A stretch of 64,000 nt of DNA, from the NCBI RefSeq assembly GCF_000420665.1, contig NZ_ATVJ01000001.1, positions 1,178,001 through 1,242,000 on the forward strand. Direction: 5' to 3'. Both the position numbers and the translations under genes were made by a program. How positions within the stretch are numbered: the stretch's first letter is position 1; every line of letters starts with the position of its first letter. Below the pieces are notes generated by a model, which saw only the letters and a program-made list of their open reading frames with translations, did no database searches and was not told where the DNA came from. Below, in pieces: positions 33,461 through 42,060 of the stretch. The DNA comes from Ponticaulis koreensis DSM 19734. Its GTDB lineage: Bacteria > Pseudomonadota > Alphaproteobacteria > Caulobacterales > Hyphomonadaceae.

Positions 33461-34327
33461 ATGGAAGTGACCGAAACGATTAGCCCGTCGCGCCGCCGCG
33501 CGATGGAGATTATCGAGAACAGCCTGTTCAAGAATGCGATTACCACGCTGATCGTTCTGAATGCGATAACGCTGGGGCTGGAAACGGTTGAGACGCTGCC
33601 GCCGCTTCTGCATCTGGGCATCAAATTCTTCGATATTTTCGTCGTCGGTATTTTCGTCATCGAGCTTCTTCTGAAGCTATTCGCCCACAGGCTGGATTTC
33701 TTCAGGTCTGGCTGGAACATTTTCGATTTCTTCGTGGTGGGTGTGTCCATCCTGCCGGGCTCTGGCCCGTTCCAGGTCATGCGGTCATTGCGTGTGTTGC
33801 GGGTTCTGCGCTTGTTGCATGTCGTGCCGATGATGAAGCGGATCGTCGAGGCGCTGTTCAAGGCGCTTCCGGGCATGGGCGCAATTATCGCCGTTCTGGC
33901 GGTTCTGATATATGCCAGCGCGGTTATGGCGACCTCGCTTTATGGTCGTACAGACAATCACGACGTCCATGCGCTTTTCCATGACATTCCAGCCTCAGCC
34001 TTCACTCTGTTTCAGGTGATGACCATGGATGGCTGGCGCAATGAAGTCGTCCAGAAGGTGATGGATGATGGCCACCCTTATGCGTGGATTTTCTTCCTGA
34101 GCTTCATCTTTCTTGCGAGCTTTGCGGTTCTGAATCTCTTCATCGCGCTGATTGTTGAAGCCCTTCAGGCTGAACAGGATGAGCGTACCGAAGAAGCGAT
34201 CGAGCAGATCGAGGATGAGATTGAGGATACCGAAGAGAAGATGCTCAAAAAGGGCGATGAAATTCTCAGCGTCATTGCTGAGCTGAAAGCTGAAATCGCC
34301 GAATTGAAGGCCTCTCAGAACCGATAA
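33461..34327 (+). CDS. One-domain voltage-gated cation channel (NaChBac-like)
   Basis: 288 residues: six-helix voltage-gated ion transporter. S4 voltage sensor with arginines every third residue at 108, 111, 114, 117 (MRSLRVLRVLRLLHVVPMM); pore loop FTLFQVMTMDGWRNEV with the filter T188-M-D190-G191-W192-R-N; S6 at about 205-232; then a C-terminal coiled coil from 237 onward (Glu/Lys-rich heptads) as in tetrameric prokaryotic channels. The filter differs from NaChBac (TLESWAS): Asp replaces Glu and Gly replaces Ser. Gly at that place is known from the calcium-selective CavMr. Ion selectivity here is undetermined. Confidence 0.88.
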   Translation: MEVTETISPSRRRAMEIIENSLFKNAITTLIVLNAITLGLETVETLPPLLHLGIKFFDIFVVGIFVIELLLKLFAHRLDFFRSGWNIFDFFVVGVSILPGSGPFQVMRSLRVLRVLRLLHVVPMMKRIVEALFKALPGMGAIIAVLAVLIYASAVMATSLYGRTDNHDVHALFHDIPASAFTLFQVMTMDGWRNEVVQKVMDDGHPYAWIFFLSFIFLASFAVLNLFIALIVEALQAEQDERTEEAIEQIEDEIEDTEEKMLKKGDEILSVIAELKAEIAELKASQNR

Positions 34328-34336
34328 GTTTTCTTC

Positions 34337-34367
34337 AAAAAAAAAAGACCCCGGCCGAAGCCGGGGT
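34337..34367 (-). terminator. Intrinsic terminator of the fasciclin gene
   Basis: Read on the minus strand: ACCCCGGC / GCCGGGGT stem with TTCG loop followed by ten T (ten A at 34337-34346 on the plus strand). It sits directly behind the ion-channel stop, so it serves the fasciclin gene. Confidence 0.9.
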
Positions 34368-34425
34368 GAAGACATCCTCTCAAGGATTTTAGCAAGTGGG
34401 GGGAATGAGAGGAGGAGGAGGGGTG

Positions 34426-34965
34426 TTACGGTATGAGGACCGTATCAATGACGTGGATAATGCCGTTAGAGGCTTCCACATCAGCCTGAATGACAGTCGC
34501 CGAATTCACTTTGACACCGTCTGTTCCGTCGATTGAGACCGTGCCATTTAGGGTCTCAGCTTCTGTTGTTGTGCCTACCAGATCAGCTGCTTCTACGCGG
34601 CCTGCGATCACGTGGTAGGAGAGGATTGCTGCGAGCTGGTCTTTGTTCTCCGGCGCAAGCAGGGTGGCGATTGTGTCTTCGCCGAGCGCTGCGAACGCTT
34701 CGTTTGTCGGTGCGAAGACTGTCAGCGGGCCCTCGCCGCGAAGGGCGTCTACAAGGCCCGCTGCTTCAGCTGCTGCGAGCAGAGTTGTGAAGCCTGCATC
34801 CTGCGCTGTGCCGACAATGTCAGCCTGCATTTCAGAATGGTGGCCGGCGTATGTTGTTTCGATTTCGGTGTTAGCTGAACGGGATACCGTCGCATTTGCG
34901 CAGTCTGCAAAAGCGGGCATGGAAAGCGTCGCAACCAGTGCGGTTGAGGCGATCAGGGATTTCAT
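34426..34965 (-). CDS. Fasciclin (FAS1) domain secreted protein
   Basis: 179 residues. Sec signal peptide [20 protein letters not shown], then one FAS1 domain: H1 region [33 protein letters not shown] near 85, [17 protein letters not shown], and ending [12 protein letters not shown], the FAS1 H2 box. FAS1 proteins are cell-surface adhesion or polymer-binding modules; in alphaproteobacteria single-domain secreted forms are common. Monocistronic, with a strong terminator. In the 410-bp gap upstream of it (34966-35375) only one candidate small ORF stands out; no clear promoter was seen. Confidence 0.92.
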   Translation of the reverse strand: MKSLIASTALVATLSMPAFADCANATVSRSANTEIETTYAGHHSEMQADIVGTAQDAGFTTLLAAAEAAGLVDALRGEGPLTVFAPTNEAFAALGEDTIATLLAPENKDQLAAILSYHVIAGRVEAADLVGTTTEAETLNGTVSIDGTDGVKVNSATVIQADVEASNGIIHVIDTVLIP

Positions 34966-35130
34966 AATGTGTCACTCCATGTGTCGTCTGTGAGGCGAGC
35001 GAGTGAGGATCGATCCGGTGCTCAGCCACCGCGTTTTTTGCGATGGATACTCTGGTTACGACACCGGTCTGAAACTGGATGCCTGCATTACGAAATTGTA
35101 AGAGAGGTCACGCACGCGTGACTGACCGGG

Positions 35131-35259
35131 CTATTCGACGGCCTGCCCGAACACGGTGATCGCAAAGCTGAGATCAAGCGCGTAGTGGTCGCATTCTCGC
35201 CATTGCAGAAGGACGAAAAGCCCCGCGCAGACGCTTAGAATGACTATCGTTTCGATCAC
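35131..35259 (-). CDS. Candidate 42-residue membrane microprotein
   Basis: A GTG-started frame encodes MIETIVILSVCAGLFVLLQW then a charged segment and CDHYALDLSFAITVFGQAVE: one strongly hydrophobic helix at the N-terminus with a polar tail. Ribosome binding site is weak (AAAAGAAAAAA). Too short for ordinary gene calling; support is the membrane-helix pattern and its location in an otherwise empty gap. It may be a real small membrane protein or chance. Confidence 0.35.
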   Translation of the reverse strand: MIETIVILSVCAGLFVLLQWRECDHYALDLSFAITVFGQAVE

Positions 35260-35375
35260 GGTTTTTTCTTTTCGAGACGCGGTGTAACGGGGATTTCAGA
35301 ATTACGAAGGTTTAAGCAAAACTCAACAGAGCATGATCTGACAAAATTAGAATTTTAGGGTATAAGACTCACAGG

Positions 35376-36086
35376 ATGACCATCTGGAATCGCCTTTTGG
35401 AGCGCGCTCAGCGCTTGTTTGATCCTCACCATGAGGATGACCTGCCCGCGCTGGCGGACAATTCTTCATGCGGTCCGGACCCTCAGGATGTAGGATTTAC
35501 GGCGGCTGTCGTTGGTCTGGGCGCGAAACTCGCCAAGGCTGACGGTGAAGTCACCGATGATGAGGTTCAGGTTTTCTCAAAAGTCTTTCGCGCGGCTCCT
35601 GAAGATGCGGCATCTGTACGCAGGGTGTTCAATCTCGCCCGCCAGACAGTGCGCGGATATGAGGGCTATGCCTCTAAGATCGCCCGCAAATATGGTGACC
35701 GGCCATGCCTGTTAGAGGGCGTGCTGGACGGCTTGTTCTACATTGCCGGCGCTGACGGCGTGGTGACGCTGGACGAGATGATCTACCTGCAAAAGGTTTC
35801 ATCCATATTCGGCTTTACCGAAGATGATTTCCGCCGCATCAAGGCGAGTCATATGGGCGCAGACCCGGATGATCCGTATGAAATTCTGGGCGTGAGCCAT
35901 TCGGCAAACTTCGATGATATTCGCGTCGCTTACCGTAAGCTGATGGCCGATAATCACCCGGACAGGCTGGTGATGAATGGCGCGCCACACGAGTTTGAAG
36001 CACGTGCGAATGAAAAAGCGGCAACCATCACTGGTGCATATGCAAAAATCCGTGCCGAGCGTGGCATGCTGATAAGAGCGGATTGA
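35376..36086 (+). CDS. djlA: DjlA-like TerB/DnaJ co-chaperone
   Basis: 236 residues. A TerB-like helical domain at about 35-150 (AKLAKADGEVTDDEVQVFSK, IAGADGVVTLDEMIYLQKV) is followed by a C-terminal J domain from 170 (PYEILGVSHSANFDDIRVAY) with the HPD motif in NHPDRLV. In the family these stimulate DnaK ATPase; DjlA usually has an N-terminal membrane anchor, but none is evident here, so this is the soluble type common in alphaproteobacteria. Next gene starts 42 bp later. Confidence 0.85.
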   Translation: MTIWNRLLERAQRLFDPHHEDDLPALADNSSCGPDPQDVGFTAAVVGLGAKLAKADGEVTDDEVQVFSKVFRAAPEDAASVRRVFNLARQTVRGYEGYASKIARKYGDRPCLLEGVLDGLFYIAGADGVVTLDEMIYLQKVSSIFGFTEDDFRRIKASHMGADPDDPYEILGVSHSANFDDIRVAYRKLMADNHPDRLVMNGAPHEFEARANEKAATITGAYAKIRAERGMLIRAD

Positions 36087-36128
36087 CGAACCGCTCAATC
36101 GTCCCCACACTCCTATCTGGAGATGAAA

Positions 36129-36428
36129 ATGATCAATGCGAATATGACGACTAACGGGCTGGGTGGCGGCGGATCCTTTTTCGGGTCCGTGAAACGACTA
36201 TTTGCCGTTATCGCAACATTCGCGGTTGGCGCTCTGGTTCTCATGGCAGCAGGTGTCGTTGCGATCGCGACAGCGATTGTCGGCCTGATCATTGCTTGCG
36301 TGGCTATGTTCATGCGCTTTGCGTCTCACTCTAAACCGCAGCCTCAACGTGCTCGCGCTCATGCCTCTTCAGAAGATGGCATTCTGGAAGCCCGTCGCAC
36401 AGCGCGCGGCTGGAAAGTTGACGGCTAG
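36129..36428 (+). CDS. Small hypothetical membrane protein
   Basis: 99 residues from the ATG at 36129, which has GGAG 7 nt upstream; an ATG at 36123 directly abuts the GGAG and is less likely. Gly-rich N-terminus (LGGGGSFFGSVKRLF), a long hydrophobic Ala/Val/Ile-rich segment at about 24-52 that is one or two helices, then a basic tail ending in EARRTARGWKVDG. Family not recognised. It may be co-transcribed with djlA. Confidence 0.55.
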   Translation: MINANMTTNGLGGGGSFFGSVKRLFAVIATFAVGALVLMAAGVVAIATAIVGLIIACVAMFMRFASHSKPQPQRARAHASSEDGILEARRTARGWKVDG

Positions 36429-36531
36429 ATAGCCCGTCAGGCTGGCATTTTAGCTGGCCTGCAAAACTTCCCTTCAGTTTCGATTGACGTGCACCCCGCT
36501 TCTTGTCATCTAGCGGGTTCGCATTTTCCGT

Positions 36532-36616
36532 GCCCCTGTGGCGGAATTGGTAGACGCGACGGATTCAAAATCCGTTTTCTTCGGGAGTGCCGGTTCGAGT
36601 CCGGCCGGGGGCACCA
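36532..36616 (+). tRNA. tRNA-Leu (anticodon CAA)
   Basis: 85-nt class II tRNA: acceptor GCCCCTG paired with CGGGGGC and encoded CCA, D-arm with GGTAGACGC, anticodon arm ACGGA-TTCAAAA-TCCGT with anticodon CAA (reads TTG codons), a long variable arm TTTTCTTCGGGAG and T-arm GGTTCGAGTCC. Intact. Confidence 0.94.
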
Positions 36617-36647
36617 TTTTTCCGATATTTTTTGCATACAAAAAATA

Positions 36648-36672
36648 GCAATCGATTCAGTGAATCGATTGC
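36648..36672. repeat. 25-nt near-perfect palindrome after tRNA-Leu
   Basis: Twelve-base arms GCAATCGATTCA / TGAATCGATTGC around a single G. The remaining 36617-36910 sequence is GC-rich, with small inverted repeats (GCGGGCGAA...GCCC) and no convincing gene. Confidence 0.75.
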
Positions 36673-36910
36673 AGGAAAAATCATGCTTGTTTTGCCTCAC
36701 GCCGCGCAGCGGCTCCGGCAGGCGGGCGAAAGCCCGGCGGCAGATCTGCCGCTGCATGGATTAGGCGTTTGGCTGATTTTGAATTGAGATTTCACTCACG
36801 CTGTTTTCGCTGCGCTCAGTCGCTCCGTGAGGGCGGGCGAAGCCCGAACCGCAGTCGCGGTTTGATGTTCCGAACTCAGGTCGATTACTCGTGTGCTAGA
36901 GGTGTCCGCC

Positions 36911-37528
36911 TCACGCCGCGCGTTTTGCCTGCAGGATCGGCTCGCGGGCAATGCGATATCCGAGCAGCACGACAAACAGCGCCAGATAGATATACTGCTC
37001 GGCATCCAGAACTTTTGTCGCCATGAAGAGGTGGATCGCCGCCAGAATGCTGATCGCATAGATCAGCTTATGCAGCTTGTTCCAGTTTTTGCGCAGCTTG
37101 CGGATGGCGAAATTAAAGCTCGTCAGCGCGAGCGGAATGAGCAGAATTAGTGCCGCCATGCCCAGCATAATGAAAGGCCGTTTGGTGATGTCATCAATCG
37201 CCTGAGCCATCATGAGCTGCTGATCAAGGATCAGCCATACAAGAAAATGGAACAATACATACCAGAAAACGAGAAGCCCCAGAGCGCGCCGGTATTTGAT
37301 CAGGTTCACACCCGCCAGATCACGCAGTGGCGTCACCGCGAGGGTAAGCAGCAGAAAGCGGATCGCCCATAGGCCGAGAAAAATCTCGAAGGTTTTGACC
37401 GGGTCGGTGCCTAGCTGGTTGGTCGCGCCGAGATAAAAGCCCCATACCGCAGGTATGAGGCCAAGAATATAAAGCGGCCATGCCGGAATTTTACGGACGG
37501 CAGAATTTACTGTGCTGGAAACGGACAT
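36911..37528 (-). CDS. msrQ: MsrQ, heme membrane subunit of the methionine sulfoxide reductase system
   Basis: 205 residues with the ferric-reductase-like transmembrane domain: six hydrophobic helices (about 18-37, 52-70, 82-105, 118-140, 152-170, 178-195), histidines in VFWYVLFHFLVWLI and NKLHKLIYAISILAAIHLF for heme binding. MsrQ takes electrons from the quinone pool or a flavin and hands them to MsrP in the periplasm. Its ATG overlaps the msrP stop (TGATG), confirming the operon. Confidence 0.92.
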   Translation of the reverse strand: MSVSSTVNSAVRKIPAWPLYILGLIPAVWGFYLGATNQLGTDPVKTFEIFLGLWAIRFLLLTLAVTPLRDLAGVNLIKYRRALGLLVFWYVLFHFLVWLILDQQLMMAQAIDDITKRPFIMLGMAALILLIPLALTSFNFAIRKLRKNWNKLHKLIYAISILAAIHLFMATKVLDAEQYIYLALFVVLLGYRIAREPILQAKRAA

Positions 37529-38475
37529 CAGAAGTAACGCGTCAGGTCCATATCAGCATACATGTCTGCAACTTCGTCAGCATAGCCGTTGAACATGAGC
37601 GTTTCCCGGCGGTCAGCGCCGAAGAAGCCGCCTGTGCCAATGCGGCGCTCGGTGGCCTGGCTCCAGCGCGGGTGCGGCACGTCCGGGTTCACATTGGCGT
37701 AGAAGCCGTACTCGCTCGGCGCGGAGACATTCCATGTGGATGGAGGCTCCTGCTCGGTGAGGGTGATCTTCACGATGGATTTGATGCCCTTAAAGCCATA
37801 CTTCCACGGCACAACGAGGCGGACAGGTGCACCGTTCTGGTTCGGCAGGGTTTCACCAAACACGCCCGTCGACAAAATCGTGAGCGGATGCATGGCTTCA
37901 TCAAGGCGCAGGCCTTCACGGTATGGCCATGGCAGCGGTTGGAAGAAACCGCGCTGACCCGGCATTTCTTCCGGGCGCACGACTGTTTCAAAGGCAACAT
38001 ACTTAGCGCTGGACAGCGGCTCGACCTGATTGAGAAGGGCAGATAGCGGGAAACCATTCCACGGAATGACCATGGACCAGGCTTCAACGCAGCGCATGCG
38101 GTAAATCCGCTCTTCGATCATCTGGCTGGCGATCAACTCATCAATGTCGAAGGTGCGCGGGTTGTTCACGAGGCCATCAACTTCGATTGTCCATGGGCGC
38201 GGGTTGAAGTCACCTGAATGACGGGCAGGGTCCGTCTTTTGAAGGCCGAATTCGTAGAAATTGTTATAGCCGGTGACGTCCTGATATGGCGTGATTGGCT
38301 CATCGGTGGTGAAGCTGGTACCGGTGGCTGCTTCCTGTCCACAGGCTGCAAGAGGTGCGGCGAGAGTTGTCGCGCCAAGGGCTGCGGCGCTTTTCAGAAT
38401 AGATCGTCGGTTCAGCCAGACATCCTTCGGCGTGATCTCAGAGGATGGAATATGCGGTGGGCGATAAACAGCCAT
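37528..38475 (-). CDS. msrP: MsrP, periplasmic molybdopterin methionine sulfoxide reductase
   Basis: 315 residues. Twin-arginine signal [20 protein letters not shown], then a sulfite-oxidase fold with the molybdopterin-ligand cysteine in [20 protein letters not shown] (about 130) and the family end YFYANVNP... [13 protein letters not shown]. It repairs oxidised methionines in periplasmic proteins using electrons from MsrQ. Adjacent and overlapping with msrQ. Next gene upstream is divergent across a 249-bp gap. Confidence 0.95.
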   Translation of the reverse strand: MAVYRPPHIPSSEITPKDVWLNRRSILKSAAALGATTLAAPLAACGQEAATGTSFTTDEPITPYQDVTGYNNFYEFGLQKTDPARHSGDFNPRPWTIEVDGLVNNPRTFDIDELIASQMIEERIYRMRCVEAWSMVIPWNGFPLSALLNQVEPLSSAKYVAFETVVRPEEMPGQRGFFQPLPWPYREGLRLDEAMHPLTILSTGVFGETLPNQNGAPVRLVVPWKYGFKGIKSIVKITLTEQEPPSTWNVSAPSEYGFYANVNPDVPHPRWSQATERRIGTGGFFGADRRETLMFNGYADEVADMYADMDLTRYF

Positions 38476-38724
38476 GTGAGTTGAGTCTCCTCTGGTCTCG
38501 TACGCGTCGAGCCGATGTTGGTTCCGCTATGTGAGCTATATTGAACAAATTATGGGACAAGACGCTCAAGTCAAAACCAACTTTCTGTGTTCAGGCTGAT
38601 CGCGTTTATCTCGTGTCCGTGAGAAAAAACTGAACATGGTCATCTTTGGTTGACATCATCTCCGCATCCATCATCATATCAATGAAACGATGTTCTGAAA
38701 AATGGAACGCCAGGGAGGATATGA

Positions 38725-40278
38725 ATGAGTTCTGATGATGAAGCGGGCCAGGCGGCGCGTTCACATTTTACCCGCCGTGATGCGTTTAAGGTTGGTCTTG
38801 CTGGTGCGTCGCTGACAATTGCGTCATGCGCCACAGCGATGGCTGCTGAGCCTGCTAGCGCCCAGGCGGCTGAGGCGAGCGTTCCGAGTGATGGGATCGT
38901 CACCGATCTTAATCTGACGCGCACGATCAGCGAGTACATTGCAAACATCAGGACGGCGGCAGTTGATCCGGAGTTTCTCGAGCTTGGTAAGCGCCACATC
39001 CTTGATTCTTTCGCGTCAGCGGTTTCCTGCAAGGATCTCGAACCGGCTATGCTTGGCCGACAATATGCATTGTCGAAATCCCGTGACGCCGAAAATGGCG
39101 CAACCATGCTGGCGACGAATGAACGTTGCGGTCTGGTAGATGCGATTTATGGCAGCGCCATGATCGTACACGGTTCTGAGATTAACGACTTCATTCCGTC
39201 TGCTTTTGTGCAGCCGGGTCCAGCTGTTGTGGGGGCCGCCTTCGGTATTGCCGAAAACAGAGGCGGAACCGGTAGCGACGTGCTCCGGTCGGTCGTCGCT
39301 GGTTATGAGCTATGTGGTCGTATGCCAAAGGCTCTCGGCGTTCGTACGCTCTACGCCAACGGTATCGCCAATCACGGGCTGGGGCCATGTTTCGGTGCTG
39401 CAGCGACGACAGCGAGCATGTTGGGCCTGACCGCTGAACAGGTGCAGCACGTCATGTCTTATGCCTGTCAGTCTGCGTCCGGTTCGTGGCAGTGGCTGCT
39501 TGATGAGGATCACATTGAGAAGACTTTTGTTTTCGCAGGTGTCGGTGCGCGAAACGGAGCGGAGGCTGCGCTTCTGGTAGAGGCCGGGTATACGGGCGTC
39601 GCTGATTGCCTCGATAATGCGGAAGGGTACATGAACCACCGCATGTTCCGTCAGGGCGCCGATCATAATCCGGCTTATCTGATCGAGGATCTTGATACGC
39701 GTTCGGAGCTGCCTCTCACAGCGTATAAGCGTTATCCCGTAGGCGGCCCGACACAGCCTGCCGTACAGGGGATTATGGAATTGCTTCCGCAAACTTCACC
39801 TCAGACGGTTGAGAGCATTGTCATGGAAATGCCTGGTCGCTGGGATGCATTCAGGAATGCGGAAATGCCTGCATTGAACCTGAGGTATCTCGCTTCGATC
39901 ATGCTGATTGACGGGCGGCTGGACCTTGTGTCGGCACAGTCTCGTGAGCGGTTCAACACCGATAGTCAGGTACATGCGCTGATGGAAAAAATGGACGTTA
40001 TTCATGCGCCTGATCTAGAAGTTGCCGAGGGCGAGGAACGTACCGAGCCGGCCCGTGTAACACTCGTCGATTCCCGCACTGGGACACACAATGTATTCGT
40101 ACCGTTTGTACGAGGATTCCCATCTCACCCAATGACGCGTGATGACGTGCTGGATAAAGCTCGAGAGTTAATGGCCCCTGTACTTGGCAATGGCCGGACA
40201 GAAGAAGTCATCGACGCAACAATGAACATAGAACACCTGGATCGCGCAGCGGACATTCTCCCGATGATCGCGAGTTAA
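38725..40278 (+). CDS. Exported MmgE/PrpD-family protein
   Basis: 517 residues. N-terminus HFTRRDAFKVGLAGASLTIA followed by SCATAMA: a twin-arginine motif with a possible lipobox Cys. The rest is the MmgE/PrpD fold (LELGKRHILDSFASAVSCKD; LVDAIYGSAMIVHGSEINDF; ANHGLGPCFGAAATTASMLG; YKRYPVGGPTQPAV). Known members (2-methylcitrate dehydratase, iminodisuccinate epimerase, cis-aconitate decarboxylase) are cytosolic, so export is unusual. A terminator (40298-40332) separates it from the hydrolase run that follows. Confidence 0.85.
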   Translation: MSSDDEAGQAARSHFTRRDAFKVGLAGASLTIASCATAMAAEPASAQAAEASVPSDGIVTDLNLTRTISEYIANIRTAAVDPEFLELGKRHILDSFASAVSCKDLEPAMLGRQYALSKSRDAENGATMLATNERCGLVDAIYGSAMIVHGSEINDFIPSAFVQPGPAVVGAAFGIAENRGGTGSDVLRSVVAGYELCGRMPKALGVRTLYANGIANHGLGPCFGAAATTASMLGLTAEQVQHVMSYACQSASGSWQWLLDEDHIEKTFVFAGVGARNGAEAALLVEAGYTGVADCLDNAEGYMNHRMFRQGADHNPAYLIEDLDTRSELPLTAYKRYPVGGPTQPAVQGIMELLPQTSPQTVESIVMEMPGRWDAFRNAEMPALNLRYLASIMLIDGRLDLVSAQSRERFNTDSQVHALMEKMDVIHAPDLEVAEGEERTEPARVTLVDSRTGTHNVFVPFVRGFPSHPMTRDDVLDKARELMAPVLGNGRTEEVIDATMNIEHLDRAADILPMIAS

Positions 40279-40297
40279 ACTGCGCTTTTCTAGCGCG

Positions 40298-40332
40298 AGG
40301 GCCGGACAAAGCTTGTCTGGCCCTTATTTTTT
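40298..40332 (+). terminator. Intrinsic terminator after the PrpD-like gene
   Basis: Eleven-base-pair stem AGGGCCGGACAA / TTGTCTGGCCCT (one G-T pair), followed by TATTTTTT. Confidence 0.88.
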
Positions 40333-40429
40333 AGTGCCGGAAAATCGGTGTATGAACGTGTTTATGTTTAATGAATGCCTCGGTCCGGTCGGGACGCGAC
40401 GCGCAGGTAAATAATAGTGGGAGGTTCTG

Positions 40430-42040
40430 ATGTCGATCAATCGTCGATTGATGCTGCTGGGCGGAAGTGCAGCGCTGGGCGCGTGTGCAACTGGTACACC
40501 GATAAACCGTATAATGGGATCGCCAACCGAGCCGGTTGTTGAGACAGCGCAAGGCTATGTGCGCGGTCGCGTGCAGGATGGTGTTTCGGTCTTCAAAGGA
40601 ATGCGCTATGGCGCTTCTACCGAAGGCACCAACCGGTTCCTGCCTCCGAAAACGCCTGAACCGTGGGCGGGCGTGCAGGACGCCTTCGAATACGGTGATC
40701 AGTCTCCACAGGTCCAGACGCGTCTCGCCGGCGAAGAGCCGATGACTGACGACTGTCTGCGCATAAATGTGTGGACGCCGGCATGCGATAACGCAAAGCG
40801 CCCGGTTATGCTCTGGTTTCATGGCGGTGGTTTTGAAGCAGGCGTCGGGTCTGTTCCTGTCTATGACGGTACAAACGTGGCGCTGCGCGGAGACGTCGTT
40901 GTCTGCACAATCAATCACCGCCTGAACGTCTTTGGTCATTGTTATCTGGGTGACGTGCTGGGCGAGGATTTCGCAGAGTCTTCAAATGTTGGCTATCTCG
41001 ATCTTGTTCGCGCTATGAACTGGGTTCGAGAGAATATCTCCCAGTTCGGCGGCGACGCGGACAATGTAATGATTTACGGTCAGTCAGGCGGCGGCCGGAA
41101 GGTCAGCCTTTGTTTCGCAGGCGAGGATGCAGAAGGCCTGTTTCATAAGGGCGTTGTTCAGTCTGGCTCACACCTGAGACTGCAATCACTCGAACGTTCC
41201 AATGACATGGCTTATGCGCTGCTGCGACAGCTGGACATTCCGGTTTCCGAGGCGCACAGGCTCCAGACGGTTTCGGTAGATGATCTGACCCGTGCGCAGA
41301 TAGCAGTCCGTCGTGAGCTGGGTGGACGTTTCAGCCCGACGCTGGATGGCAATGCTTTCCGGTCACATCCATTCTATCCGGACGCGCCACGTATTTCGAG
41401 CCACGTGCCGATGATGCTGGGCACCACCCGCACTGAGCTGACAAACCAGATGGGCGGTCTGCCGGGTATTTTCGAAATGGATGAGGCTCAGGCCAAAGAG
41501 CGTCTACGGACCTTCATTGATCCTGAAGACGTGGATGAGGCTTTCAGCATTTTTCAGGCGTCTCGTCCGGAAGCAAATCCGTCGGAAGTTTTCTTCACAA
41601 TTGTATCGGCAAGAGGTTATCGCCGCGACCAGACACTCATGTCTGAAATGCGTGCGCTTGGTGCGACAGCTCCAACCTATGTTTATCGTCTGATGTGGCG
41701 CCAGCCCGTTGAGGGCGGACGCCGGGTGTCTCAACACTCGCTTTGTCTACCATTTGTCTTCGATAACGCGGATAAGATGGAATACATGGTCGGGCCGGAG
41801 ACAGACTCCACAAGAGCGATGGAAGACATCATGGCGGGCAGCTGGATTTCCTTCGCGCGCAATGGAAATCCGAACAATCCGGCCATCCCTGAATGGCGAC
41901 CGTACGACCTGGAAAACCGCTATACGATGATGCTGGATAACCCGCCGCATCTTGAAGCTGATCCGCATCGCGCGGAGCGTGAATTCCTTGAGCGTTATCC
42001 AACACAACAACTGGGCACCGGTGCGGTGCATCGCCGATAA
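40430..42040 (+). CDS. Lipoprotein carboxylesterase type B (first copy)
   Basis: 536 residues. Signal MSINRRLMLLGGSAALGACA: a twin-arginine-like motif and lipobox LGAC. The COesterase fold follows: GLRYG-like FKGMRYGASTEG, oxyanion HGGGFEAG, nucleophile serine in YGQSGGGRKVSL instead of the usual GESAG, acidic residue in TRTELTNQ, and His in SQHSLCLPFVF. It should hydrolyse a carboxylic ester or related bond at the outer membrane/periplasm. First of five tightly packed genes (next ATG 21 nt after the stop). Confidence 0.88.
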   Translation: MSINRRLMLLGGSAALGACATGTPINRIMGSPTEPVVETAQGYVRGRVQDGVSVFKGMRYGASTEGTNRFLPPKTPEPWAGVQDAFEYGDQSPQVQTRLAGEEPMTDDCLRINVWTPACDNAKRPVMLWFHGGGFEAGVGSVPVYDGTNVALRGDVVVCTINHRLNVFGHCYLGDVLGEDFAESSNVGYLDLVRAMNWVRENISQFGGDADNVMIYGQSGGGRKVSLCFAGEDAEGLFHKGVVQSGSHLRLQSLERSNDMAYALLRQLDIPVSEAHRLQTVSVDDLTRAQIAVRRELGGRFSPTLDGNAFRSHPFYPDAPRISSHVPMMLGTTRTELTNQMGGLPGIFEMDEAQAKERLRTFIDPEDVDEAFSIFQASRPEANPSEVFFTIVSARGYRRDQTLMSEMRALGATAPTYVYRLMWRQPVEGGRRVSQHSLCLPFVFDNADKMEYMVGPETDSTRAMEDIMAGSWISFARNGNPNNPAIPEWRPYDLENRYTMMLDNPPHLEADPHRAEREFLERYPTQQLGTGAVHRR

Positions 42041-42060
42041 AAATGCGGGGAGGATCTGAA

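Noticed and set aside
36690-36860. GC-rich inverted repeats after tRNA-Leu as terminators
   Set aside because: No T-run follows any of them on either strand; they may be structure but do not meet terminator criteria.
38650-38679. Promoter TTGACA...TCATAT before the PrpD-like gene
   Set aside because: The -35 is good but the -10 match is poor (3 of 6) at any spacing of 17-18; insufficient to list.
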